A program made the translations under genes and the position numbers. Below the pieces are notes generated by a model. The model was given only the letters and a program-made list of their open reading frames with translations, was not told where the DNA came from and searched no databases. Positions 20,640 through 30,862 of a DNA stretch of 64,000 bases are shown in pieces (the first letter of the stretch is position 1; each line of letters starts with the position of its first letter). Source of the DNA: Anaspis maculata. Its lineage: Eukaryota; Arthropoda; Insecta; Coleoptera; Scraptiidae. The stretch covers positions 55,673,416 to 55,737,415 of the forward strand of contig OX421966.1 of the NCBI GenBank assembly GCA_949128115.1. The letters run 5' to 3'.

Positions 20640-21420
20640 GACAAGCTATATCTCACGGATTTTAACTTGCGATATGCCGTTTGAAAACTCAGTTAAGAGT
20701 ATTGCCCTATCTGTCATCTGTCAAATAATAAAAAATGTCAAAGTTCAAAACTTTTACCATTCAATTATTCAAAATCTATCCGATGGAATGGGACCAAGTT
20801 TGGCAGGAAGCAACACAACAAAAGAGTCAAATTAAGTCTGCAGTTGCAATTTTCCACCATTTTCCAGTCGAGCGTGGATGAATTTTAAAAATTACTCCTA
20901 GCCGTTGCCACCCGAGAGAGCCTCTCGCCCGTATTTTGACCAGGACACTCGCTGTTGATGCAGGACTCCACTTGAAAATTCATTCTAGCTCGGGGATCGA
21001 CTTTTTTCGAAAAATTCCAACTGATATCGAAAGTAGATTACATTGGGCGTCGTGTAGATCCATTTCCAAAATCGGCACGGTTCCGGTTTTCCGACGATAT
21101 TTTTTTCAAAATGAAATTATTTTAGGTGCAGACATGCTGAGAATGAATGTTGGAGAAAAGATTGAAATCATTTTTGGAGGGAAAAATTTTCAAATCGGAC
21201 CCACGGTTTCCGAATTTTCATCTCTGGCAAAACTGCAAATTTTCCAACTTTTTATCCCGTGAACAGATTTTCATAAATTTTATTTTAAACAAGAGGTAAC
21301 TGGCTCCTGAACATTTTCCAACAAGTTTCTTTTCAATTTTCCGGGAGTTTTCCCGTTAAAAAAAGTAAAACAGACCTGGGTTAACGAAACCGGACTTAAA
21401 TGACGGAGCTTAAAGTGAAG
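20640..21420 (+). repeat. Long-range repeat R3, copy 1
   Basis: This is the inverted counterpart of 50020-50905. Shared blocks in order: GCTATATCTCAC, CTGTCATCTGTC, ATTCAATTATTCAAAATCTA, GGCAGGAAGCAACACAACAA, CCCGAGAGAGCCTCTCGCCC-like, GGGGATCGACTTTTTTCGAA, GGAGAAAAGATTGAAAT, and CCTGGGTTAACG-like. A further fragment (GGCAGGAAGCAACACAACAA) is at 51918. No known protein is encoded. Confidence 0.7.
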
Positions 21421-21439
21421 CCGTAATTGACGATCTGAA

Positions 21440-21985
21440 CAGTAAGATAAGATAAGATCAGATAATGTTTATTCCAATGACCATCTCTACAACAGTGTCG
21501 ACAGTAAGACGATTTGGAAAAAAATTTGAGGTTTTCCCGGAAAATTCGAATTTTCAAAATTTTCAATTTCCTGACAATTATTTTCAATCTTTTTGTAATG
21601 CCAGTTTCAGATCGTTGACCTTCATCCATGTACCAATGCGTCTGACTGCCTGAGTCGCTTTTCTTTTTACATAATTTGGTTCCTTGTGAAAAACAGCAAA
21701 TTCTCAGCTTTTTAACTTGTGAACAAATTTGTTACAACTTTTCTTAATCAAAGGGTAAGTGATTCTTGAACATTTTCAGGCAAAATTCTCCAAGATTTCC
21801 GAGAGTTTTCCACTTTAAAATGAGTAACCAGCCTGGCTTATCGAGACCGGGCTCAAATGTTGAAGCCCTTATTAGAGAAAATATCTCACTTCTTCAATCT
21901 TTTTCTCAAATTCTAACTTCCCACCCAAAAGGACGCCGGACGTCTCAAAATAAAATTTCCATCCGTTCTTTGCTACTCGTCGGGG
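21440..21985 (+). repeat. Partial second unit related to R3
   Basis: 21705-21880 resembles 21250-21440: both contain GTGAACA, AAAGGGTAA/AAGAGGTAA, CTTGAACATTTTC/CCTGAACATTTTC, then GAGAGTTTTCC and CCTGG-TTA-CGA-ACCGG. This suggests an internal tandem duplication. No protein is recognised. Confidence 0.45.
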
Positions 21986-22113
21986 GAGTACACCACCCTT
22001 TCGCTGGTTACTCAGCGTGAAACCTGAAATTATATTGATCATTTGCCCAGAATATATCAAAAGAAATCTTGAGTTAGCTATCAACTGGTTGAATATTTTG
22101 GTGGAACCCACGG
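21985..22113 (-). mobile_element. Partial copy of the TTA-flanked MITE
   Basis: CACCCTTT, ACTCAGCGTGAAACCTGAA, TTGATCATTTG, GAGTTAGCTATCA and GGTGGAACCCACGG match the 8631-8760 half of the MITE in reverse orientation. The end CCACGG is followed by TAA. The other terminus is missing or diverged. Confidence 0.6.
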
Positions 22114-22679
22114 TAAGTTTCTTTCGTATCGGATTATTCTTATACAGTCTATCATGAGGTCTAGAGACCAGAGGCGCAGGGCTTTAGAGGATGCAAGAGT
22201 TGACTACGGTTTTTTTCTCGTTTGGCCCTTCAACGCATAAATTTTCCCGAAATCAATCAGGAAACGTCGCATTTTTTGCACTTGGACGATGCCGCCTTCT
22301 TGAATTTGCCACCCCGTTCCTGATCATAACCGACCATACCATGTAGTGTTGATTACAAGCATTTTTAAATAATCAAGGTAGGTATACTGTTTCTTCTTCC
22401 TTGACATGCAGTTATAATAAATAGTATTCTATCATGCCAGTTCAATAAGACGTAATATTGTCACACGACTGGTTAATTATGATGAGAAAAGATGAAAAGT
22501 TCAACAGTTTCGCCGAGTCAGATTCTCAATCATTTTAAAAAGATGCCGCGAATTTTCTTCCCCTTGGTAGCCAAAGGCACAAACTCACCACAGGGACCTA
22601 CCTTCTTGCTGCTTATGGACGCAACTGAAATGTATATAGCGTGTTACATAATTAATCGCAACACAAAGTATGAGTAATG

Positions 22680-23110
22680 CGTTTATTATTTAATAATTCC
22701 TCGCGGCTTCCTCCTGCCGGTGCCGACCGCCCCCGGGCGGCGGCGGCGACTCGTGGGCTAAAAGGGAAGTTATTATTTTCTCAGCGTCCAACAGAGTTTT
22801 CCACTCTCCCACGACGGTCCTTCGGCAGCAGGAGCATCGGGGCAGAGGTTATAACATTCTAATTGAATTTTCCAATCTTTCCGCGCGGAAAAATGCAAAC
22901 ATTGCCCTTCTTTGCCTTCTTTGCCATCGTCGTGCGATGGCCGCCTCGCCTTTTTCTTCCTGCGGTGCTTTGTGCAATTAAAAAGGACCGTTTCCGCCTT
23001 CTAAACGTCCGCAGGAGGAAATAAGAGTAATTATGCTCCTGCCGCCGTCACGGCCAGGACTGCAGAGGGATAATGGAGGGTAACGTGACCACTGGATATA
23101 CCGCAAGAAC
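22680..23110. other. GC-rich single-copy island
   Basis: This stretch differs from its surroundings in base composition: a GC-rich core CGACCGCCCCCGGGCGGCGG near 22728-22747, many CpG, and no repeat copies elsewhere in the window. The 61-codon frame at 22677-22862 is not recognised. Candidate regulatory or conserved noncoding sequence, inferred from composition only. Confidence 0.3.
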
Positions 23111-23663
23111 TGTTTATTTGTGCAATAAAGGATGACTAGCTGCCACTTCTGAGCGCATATACAGGAAGTGAAATATGATGTTGGTAACTACGACCCGGTG
23201 CTACTCAGTACTCACACTGGATTGCCATATTCACGTAGTAGTATGGTTTTTAATAAAATGAAATGCAGGAAGCATTCCATGTAACATTTTGCTAGCGAGA
23301 TTTTTGGTAAATATTTCGAGAACCGCTTTTAGCCCAGTCATCCTAGCATTTGAGGTCGGAATCTCTCCCATAAAGCTGGATTTTTGCATACATGTCCAAA
23401 AAACAGCTCTCTTTCTATTAGTGATAAAAAAAATTTCTGAGACCCGGAGCGCGTTTTTCGCCATTTTGAAAAACTGTCAATTTTTTCAGTTTTTCTTGAA
23501 TAACTCTGTAAATATTCAACTTATTGGCATGGAAGTTTTTGCAGTGATTAGAGCTTGAAATTCTCCATCCAATGCTGCCAAAAATAGTTTTTTAGGATCC
23601 ATGGTTTGTGAGAAATGTCAAATGAGTTAAGCGACTTTATTCACTTTCATCATTCCATTTGAC

Positions 23664-23951
23664 CAATTGAAATAGCTATTTACGATACGAGTGTTAAAAG
23701 TGACAGGTATTATTTTGTGAGCGGGGACGCTTGCGAAACGAGCATTAGCGAGTAGAGCAACCCCGCGAACAAAATAAGACACTTTTAACGCGTGTATCGT
23801 ACAGGATTTTATCTACAATGGTCTTTGAAATGTTTGGTAAATGTCAGAATTTATTGAAAATATGACAGGAATGCGCAGAATCATCATTTTTTCACGTCGC
23901 CCATGACGACGTGCTAAAAGTGACGGGTATTATTTAACGCTTGTAGATAAA
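23664..23951. mobile_element. MITE in the left arm only, about 290 bp
   Basis: In the right arm CATTTGACC (complement) runs almost directly into TATCGGGCTTTCAACAG, while here about 290 bp intervene. The insert has a hairpin, GAGTGTTAAAAGTGACAGGT/ACACTTTTAACGCGTGTATC, around GAGCGGGG...CCCCGCG. Near the right end it has a direct echo, AAAAGTGACGGGTATTATTT. Its right end TTGTAGATAAA resembles internal TTTTATCTACAATGG. Confidence 0.55.
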
Positions 23952-24432
23952 GAAACTTATCGAGCTTTCAACAGATCTGCACTCTTTTGCATTCGAGTAT
24001 ACATGAAAGAGGCTTCCAAACAATACTCATATATCGGTCGGTCTGCAGGTCTAACGGTCAGTCTGGTGGTCGGTCTGTTGAATTTTGTGCCCAGATTTAT
24101 TCCTGAGCCGTTGAACCAATCCCGACCAAATCTGGTAGATTCATAAGTGACAAGTTTTGAACGACAAAATCTAATTGTCATCCTGATCTGTTACTTGAAA
24201 ATGACACTACAAAAAAATGACAGAAGGTCTATCTCACCGAATGCAACTTGTGAAACATCATTTTAAAGCCCTTGAAAAAATGCATACGAAATAGCCAATG
24301 AAAACCTCCAATGTTGCGTTTGTCAAAAAATCACAAGCTGTCAAACTTTAAATTTAAACTTTTCATAACTCTTGAAATACGGAACGGAATTGAACCAAAT
24401 TCTGTTCCCAACAATAGTGCCTCACAGTAATT

Positions 24433-25252
24433 GACCTTTCCAATTTTAGGAGATAGAAAATACTTGGATTTTCGAGGTCACCTTTGACGTTTTGACGTTT
24501 ATGACGTTTGGACGTTTCGTTTCTGACTTTTGCGGGAATTTTGAACCGGATAGCTATACTGTTCCCATTATCATGTGGGGAAAGTCACTAGAGCCCATAA
24601 GGGAGTTTTTAATGGACGAAGTTATAGAGTTTTTTCGTAGTAAGATGCAAGTGTCTGGTGCAGCGTGATCCCTGCTGGTGCTGGTGCTGGTGCAGCCACA
24701 CTTCCATCAAGTTTGGGTCTTTCGTGAACCGGTGCATGGTTATGCTGGGTGTATTCGTCTTATTCTCGACTCGCATAGAGCGACACAACACCCTTGAACC
24801 ATTTCTGTAAGTATCTTCTCAGTTTTCCACTACAAATAACACAATTATTGGCAAGAACGAGGGTAAGAACAAGTGAAATAATGAAATCCATGCTGAAATC
24901 AAATAAATACACGACAGAGCGCTTGTCAGATTCGAAAAATTTCCCATTGTCAGAAACGAAATGTCATATCTCAAGAAACATAGGGCGCTTTCCAATAACT
25001 GCGACAAGACGGATACACAATGTCAAAGTGCACTTGCCAGCTCAATTCTAAACTCAGCCTCGCCAATGTTTCGATTGTGTCGACATGTGGTGCTATTACT
25101 GCTATTGGAACGCTAGCTGTGTCAAATTGTGTCCAAATGTGTCGAATTGTGTCCTTATACGCCTTATTGGGAAGCGCCCAATGACCTCGATTAACCATAT
25201 CTTATACGCATGACGTCACAGTAAAGAGAGACAACAGAAAATTGGAGACCTC
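24433..25252 (-). mobile_element. Non-autonomous transposon with THAP relic, copy 2
   Basis: Inverted copy of 263-1075, 820 bp. The ends GACCTTTCCAATTTT and AAAATTGGAGACCTC are flanked by AATT at 24429-24432 and 25253-25256. The opposite foldback arm (32188-32220) has the uninterrupted sequence with a single AATT, so insertion happened after the arms were duplicated and duplicated AATT. Confidence 0.8.
24609..24802 (-). pseudogene. THAP fragment, frameshifted
   Basis: Same fragment as 711-899, read on the minus strand from ATG at 24802. A single base is missing near 24768 (GAGTCGAG instead of GAGTGCGAG). This shifts the frame after the cysteine pair, so the intact part of the frame starts downstream at 24791. 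The His/Gln-coding CTGGTG run is one to two units longer than in copy 1. Confidence 0.65.
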
Positions 25253-25574
25253 AATTTGATGGATCATGAAATGTACCGGCAGCAGACAGGGATGCAACCT
25301 GAGAAAGAAAATTTGCCTAGTCATCCGAGCCTGTAGTGTACCTACCTGAAATAGTCAAAAAATCATCTCTTGCTCGAAGGAAGTAGTTTCCAAACGGTTT
25401 TCTTGCTATATGGTTAGCTCTTCCCCACCTCTTCAACATGGTAAAAGCAGACATCCCTGTGACGTGTACTACTTAGTATACAGGGTGAAGATTGAAAAAT
25501 GAATATTTAAAAATGTTTATTCCGTTGAAATAATTCTCGAGAAAAACAGGCTTTCATTATTTAGCAACTTTATA

Positions 25575-25870
25575 GTCTCCTGTTGAACATGTGAAAAATG
25601 TACCACTCCATAGCCGCTGGTATTCTACGTACAGGGTGCAATCAATTTTTTCCAATATTTTTTATCTTTATCGAATAAATCAAGACAAAAACCATTTCCA
25701 GCTCTGTTACAAGCCATTAGTTTCTCATGCAAGATACAACAATGTCAGATTCCTCAAACTGCAAAAACACAACGTACAGGGTGAAACAGAAAATTGATTT
25801 CACATTCACCCTGTACGTAGAATACCAGCGTCTATTAGAGGGGTACATTTTTCACATGTTTGATGTTTGA
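25575..25870. repeat. Hairpin with CAGGGTG motifs in the left arm
   Basis: GAACATGTGAAAAATGTACC and TGGTATTCTACGTACAGGGT pair with ACCCTGTACGTAGAATACCA and GGTACATTTTTCACATGTTT about 170 bp later. The right foldback arm carries one counterpart of this (31790-31860), so the hairpin here was built by an additional inverted duplication. Confidence 0.6.
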
Positions 25871-26027
25871 TAGGATACCATAAAGTATAGACTATAATAC
25901 TAAGTATAAGTAAGTATATATCTACTTATACAAAAAAATATAAGACTGGAAGCTTTATCAGTAGATAAGAGAACGTACCGGGTGGGCCATAAAAAACCGT
26001 ACTGTTTTATTTTCCTCGCCGATTTTT

Positions 26028-26380
26028 AGCGCATTTTCCATCTTGATGAAAATCGCTATTGCAACCGCTTTGTCCGTCCGTCCGTCCGTCCGTTCCTCGA
26101 ACTCCTCCCAAACTAGACGACCTAGCTTTCTAATTTTTTCGCTGTTACATAGCTGCCACTCCCAAAGGAGGGCTAGGCTATATTGGATGTCTACATTGCG
26201 CCGCCAACATAGAGAAAACCGCCCCCGATAAACTTGAAATAACATAATATTGCAGTTTCTACCAGACCTGATGCTCTGGTGTTCTCATTTTTTGAATAAT
26301 ACATAGTTGCCACTTATAAACGTAAGCCAAGAAACATTCCGTCATCAATATGCGCCGCCGACATAAAAAAACTGCTAAAA
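26028..26380 (+). repeat. Repeat R2, non-tandem head
   Basis: Uninterrupted copy of 12905-13143 joined directly to 14337-14400. It gives the empty-site reference for the Harbinger-like insertion at 13144-14336. It contains four to five GTCC units at about 26068-26085. Confidence 0.7.
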
Positions 26381-27830
26381 ACCGCCCCCAATCACTTTAA
26401 AGTGGAAAACATAAACCCGAAGACATAGCGATCTGATTCTTCCAATATATAAATAGCTGACTAAAAATGGGAAAGGATAGGCTACTTTTGGTTAGTCGCC
26501 GCCCCCAGATTCCGCCCCCAAACGATAAAAAGTGCAACTTCCACAAATGTTACTGATTGAGATGTTCCCTTAAACATTTAGAAACTGCCAACTCAAATTG
26601 TGCAACATTTGCTCAGCCGAACGCTGCCGCTCTCACACGCCGCCCCCAAAGTAAGAGATAAATGAGAAAACATGAACCCGAAGACATAGCGATCTAAGTT
26701 TTTCGCTATATGGATAGCTGACTGGAAATGGTAAAGGATAGGCTACTTTTGATATGGCGCCGCCTCCAGCTTCCGCCCCCAAAAGAAAAAAAGTGCGACT
26801 TTCAACAAATTTCACTGATTTAGCTGATAATGTTACCTCGAACATTCAGAAACTCTTGATTCAAACTGTGCAAAAATTTCTTAGCCAAACTCTGCCGCTC
26901 CCACACGCCGCCCCCAAAGTGAGAGATAGATGTAAAACATGAGCCTGAAGACATATCGATCTAACTCTTTCACTATATTGATAGCTGACTAAAATTGGAA
27001 AAAGATAGGCCACTTTTAATTAGCCGCCGCCTCCAGCTGCCGCCTCCAAACAAAAAAAAATGCAACTTTCACAGTTTTCACCGATTGTCATATTTCCCTC
27101 ACATTTAAAAACTCCCAACTCAAACTGTGCAACAGTTACTTAGCCGAATGCTGCCGCCCCCACACACTGCCCTCAAAGTGAGACATGAATGAAAAACATA
27201 AACCCGAAGACATAACGATCTAATTCTTTCGCTATATGGATATCTAACTAAAATTGGGAAAGAATAGGCTACCTTTGGCATGGCGCCGCCTCCAACTTCT
27301 ACCCCCAAAAGAAAAAAAGTGCAACTTTCAATAATTTCCACCGAATTACATTTTAATGTTACCTCAAACATTCAGAAACTCCCAACTCAAACTGTGCAAG
27401 AATTTCTTTGCCAAACTCTGCCGCTCCCACACGCCGCCCCCAAAGTAAGAGATGAATGTAAAACATAACCCTGAAGACATAGCGATCAAATTGTTCCGCT
27501 ATATAGATAGCTGACAAAAAATGGGAAGAGATAGGCCACTTTTGATTAGTCGCTGCCTCCAGCTCCCGCCCCCAAACAAAAAAAATGCAACTCTCACAAT
27601 TTTCACTGATTGTCATATTTCCTTAAACATTTAGAAACTCTTGACTCAAACTGTGCAACAGTTACTTTGCCGAATGCTGCTACCCCCACACGCTGCCCTC
27701 AAAGTAAGAGATAAATGGAAAACATAAACCCGAAGACATGGCGATCTAATTCTTTCGCTATATGGATAGCCGACCAAAAATGGGAAAGAATAGACTACTG
27801 TTGATTAGTCGCCGCTCCCAACAAAAAAAT
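26380..27830 (+). repeat. Satellite, about 263-bp units in alternating pairs
   Basis: The marker AGACATA-CGATC occurs at 26421, 26682, 26949, 27209, 27475 and 27734. Spacings are 261, 267, 260, 266 and 259, so pairs are about 526 bp. Alternate units share private features: units ending at 26949 and 27475 have CACACGCCGCCCCCAAAGT and ATTTCTTAGCC/ATTTCTTTGCC. Those at 27209 and 27734 have CTGCCCTCAAAGT and GCAACAGTTACTT. This is a two-monomer higher-order repeat. The frames of 60-85 codons inside it are repeat products. Confidence 0.8.
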
Positions 27831-28034
27831 ATATTGATAAGTGAAAGAATTTTCATTCAAATCTATTTCATTGGCAAGTACCCCATTCTGATAACACAAT
27901 ATCACAATGAGTTTCGAATGAAGAAAGTGGGCAAGGAATGGTGTTTCTCCTTCAACCAAATTTCTTTACGTTCACAATATGCCTCTTTGAGAAAATGCGC
28001 TACTGAGACTCACGCACGTGAAGGCATACTCACT

Positions 28035-28915
28035 TGTTTGTTTCTTGACCGATTTTGACAAGCTTGGTATCATTGTGTAGCTAATTGAAGAGGCTACCAG
28101 ATCCATATACAAATGATTCCTAAGTGTCAAAATTCAAAATGGCGGAAACAACTGAAAGTAGGCCTTCTTTTGCAGTCGTTTTTTTAAATTGAAATTTCAC
28201 AAAATAATCGAACTAGAGACGTTTTCTGAAAGAATGAACTATTTTCTACATTTTGAGACCACAATCAGCTCGATTGGTTTATTCGTTGGAAAGATGTGGC
28301 AAATTCGGAAGAAGCTTATTTTCCATTGTTTTAATCCAAAATTAATAATAAAAAATATTGTTTTGCCTGCCAAATTTTTGTTTCTGGAGCGATTTTGACA
28401 GGTTTAGTATCATTATGTAACCAATTAAATAAGCTTGAAGTGTCATATACCAATATGATTGAAATGTCAGAATTCAAAATGGCCGACACAACTAAAAATG
28501 AGCCATCTTTCGCGGTCGTTTTTTTAAATTGAAATTCGACAAAATGACAGAACCAGAAGCGTTTTTTGAATAATGAACTATTTTTTACATTTTGACACCA
28601 CAACTAGCTCAATTGGTTCATTCGTTGAGGAGATGTGGCAAATTAAGAAAAAGCTTATTTGCCATTGTTTCAATCCAAAACGAATAATAAAAAATATTAT
28701 TTTGTCTGTAAAATTTTTGCTTCTGAAGCGATTATGATAGATTTGATGTTATTATGTAGCCGATTAACTAGGCTACAAGTGTCATATACGAATATGATCG
28801 AAATGTCCAAATTCCAAATAGCGGACACAACTGAAAACAATCCTTCTTTTGCAGTCTTTTTTTTCATTGAAATTTGACAGAATTAAAGGGGCTTTTTGAA
28901 AAAAACTATGTGCAA
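28035..28915 (+). repeat. Tandem 340-bp repeats, left side of the loop
   Basis: Units begin with CGATTTTGACAGG/AAG, followed by TAGTATCATTATGTA-CCAATTA and end in the TGTGGCAAATT-GAA-AAGCTTATTT block. Starts are near 28051, 28392 and 28731. They are mirrored on the other side of the loop at 29190-31370. Confidence 0.7.
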
Positions 28916-29704
28916 ATGTTCTGGAAAAGACTATCAGAATATGTTCCTACCATCAGTGAAATTAAAACCTATCTTACATGTCTATTTTGAGGTTAACAAT
29001 GGATTCAAGTAATCAACAACAACTTTGACCAACACAATTACAAAAACTAGGATAGTCCTCAAATGTTTGCATCCAGAGAGTCCGCGTCCATAGATAGGAA
29101 CCTACCAAGTGAAACTCACCCTGTAAAATAATTTTGAATTATATTTTGAAAAAACGGTGATTATATCTCAGGCAGCCACCCCTTGAATAAGTTTTACAGA
29201 CAAAATAATATTTTTTACTACTATTCGTTTTGGATTGGAACAATGGCAAACAAGCTTTTTTTTTAATTTGCCACATCTCCTCAACGAATGAACCAATTGA
29301 GTTAGTTGTGGTGTCAAAATCTAAAAAACAGTTCGTTCTTCAAAAAACGTGTCTAGTTCTGTCATTTTGTCAAATTTCAATTTAAAAAAACGACTGCGAA
29401 AGAAGGCTTATTTTCAGTTGTGTCCGCATTTTTGAATTTTGACATTTCAATCATAATCGTATATGACACTTGGAGCCTATTTAATTGGTTACATAATGAT
29501 ACTAAACCTGTCAAAATCGTTCCAAAAATAAAAATTTGACAGGCAAAACAATATTTTTTATCATTCATTTTGGATTGAAACAATAGCAAATGAGCTGGTT
29601 TTCAATTTGCCACATCTCCCCAACGAATGAACCAATTGAGCTAGTTGTGGTCTTAAAATGTAGAAAATAGTCCATTCTTTCAGAAAACGTCTTTAGTTGG
29701 GTTA

Positions 29705-30862
29705 CAGCTACTATAAAAGGGTAGCTGACTCGTCAGCCATTTTGGTGCAGATGTCAGTCCGACGTTCCGATGTCAAGCGTCTTTTTGCGTCATTTTTGCG
29801 TTTAGTAAACCTAGTTTTTCGAAGACAACGTTAGCTATGGACGTCAAGTTGCCGTAAATGCGTCGTTGTTGACGTTCCAGAGAAAAACTGACAGATATGG
29901 TAAGTGTGCACAAAGCAACTGCTCTTATCGTGATTTTTCTGGTAATTTAGTTAGTATACATGAAAAACAGAATAATTTAGGACATGTAGTTCCTCATCCG
30001 TCGTGGGAGGTACGATACCTACACGTACACCGTGGTGGTGAACTGGTGGAGAGGATATCAACGACGTCGTGAACGCCGTACCAAAGAGCCCCTACAACCA
30101 AGATGAGTTATTCACCTGGATCGACTCGCACAATACTGGGGGAATAATGAAGTGCCTGATGCCTTTGCCTGATGCCTGCATGCTCGCGAGCTCGCGATGA
30201 AGAACAAATAGTGCAATACTTACCTCATACGACAATTCATGTGACTAGTAAATTAGCAGTACCTATATGCAGCAATAAAACAGTGAAACAATATGTGTTT
30301 GGATGTTCCTCCCAATTCTTAAAGTAGGTAGGTACCTAGGTACCCAAAGCTAATTCCTCTTCCTCAAATTTGAATCCTCTTCAGCCAGTGTGGTGTACCA
30401 AGGGAAGGGCGGGGAGTGCGGTTCGCTCCGGGTACCAGCAGTAAGAGGGGGTGTCAGTGTTGTTGGATTATTCGAGGTATCGGGGTGCAAAAAGGATATA
30501 CAGATCAGGGGCGCAAACTGGAAAAGCTCAGTTTTCTGGGGCGTGATTTTTTATCCCAGAATTCCCGGGGCGCAAAACTACCGAATCCGACACGGGTTTG
30601 GGGGGGTTTCACTACAGTCTGCAGTTCATTCTCTAGGTAGGTGGAATTAGGTGAGGGGTCACGCCGCTGTCGGCATTCATTCATGGACAAGGCGAAGCTC
30701 ATCATAGTTGAAAACTGTTACCTCGTACGACGAGGTTGACGATTCATTTTCAAATTTCCCGCTATTAATTATCCACGCATCACAACGCGTGACAGAGTGC
30801 GCAAATGTGACATCTGCACCAAAATGGCTGACGAGTCAGCTGTCCTATATAGAGTAGCTATA
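29705..30862. mobile_element. hAT-like element with 8-10 bp duplication
   Basis: AGTTGGGTTA occurs directly outside both ends (29695-29704 and 30863-30872). The related uninterrupted 340-bp unit at about 31200 has it once. The ends CAGCTACTATAAAAGG and the complement of CTATATAGAGTAGCTATAA are similar. The next 35 bp (AGCTGACTCGTCAGCCATTT, ...ATTTTGGTGCAGATGTCA) are near-perfect inverted repeats. A duplication of at least 8 bp fits hAT. No transposase frame. A second, GC-rich element-like block (30386-30669) lies inside. Confidence 0.75.
30386..30669. mobile_element. GC-rich hAT-like block, copy 1
   Basis: Starts CAGTGTGGTGTACCAAGGG and ends GGGGTCACGCCGCTG, whose complement CAGCGGCGTGACCCC is a hAT-style start. 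A second copy at 42918-43328 shares GGGTACCA-CAGTAA, GGGGCGCAAA, GTGTCAGTGT, TTGGATTATTC/TCGGATTATTC, CTACAGTCTGCAG and CATTCT-TAGGTAGGT. The host elements of the two copies are otherwise unrelated. No duplication is visible. Confidence 0.5.

Noticed and set aside
26380..27830. CRISPR-like array of regular repeats
   Set aside because: The whole 263-bp unit is repeated with no unique spacers, in a eukaryotic context. It is a satellite.
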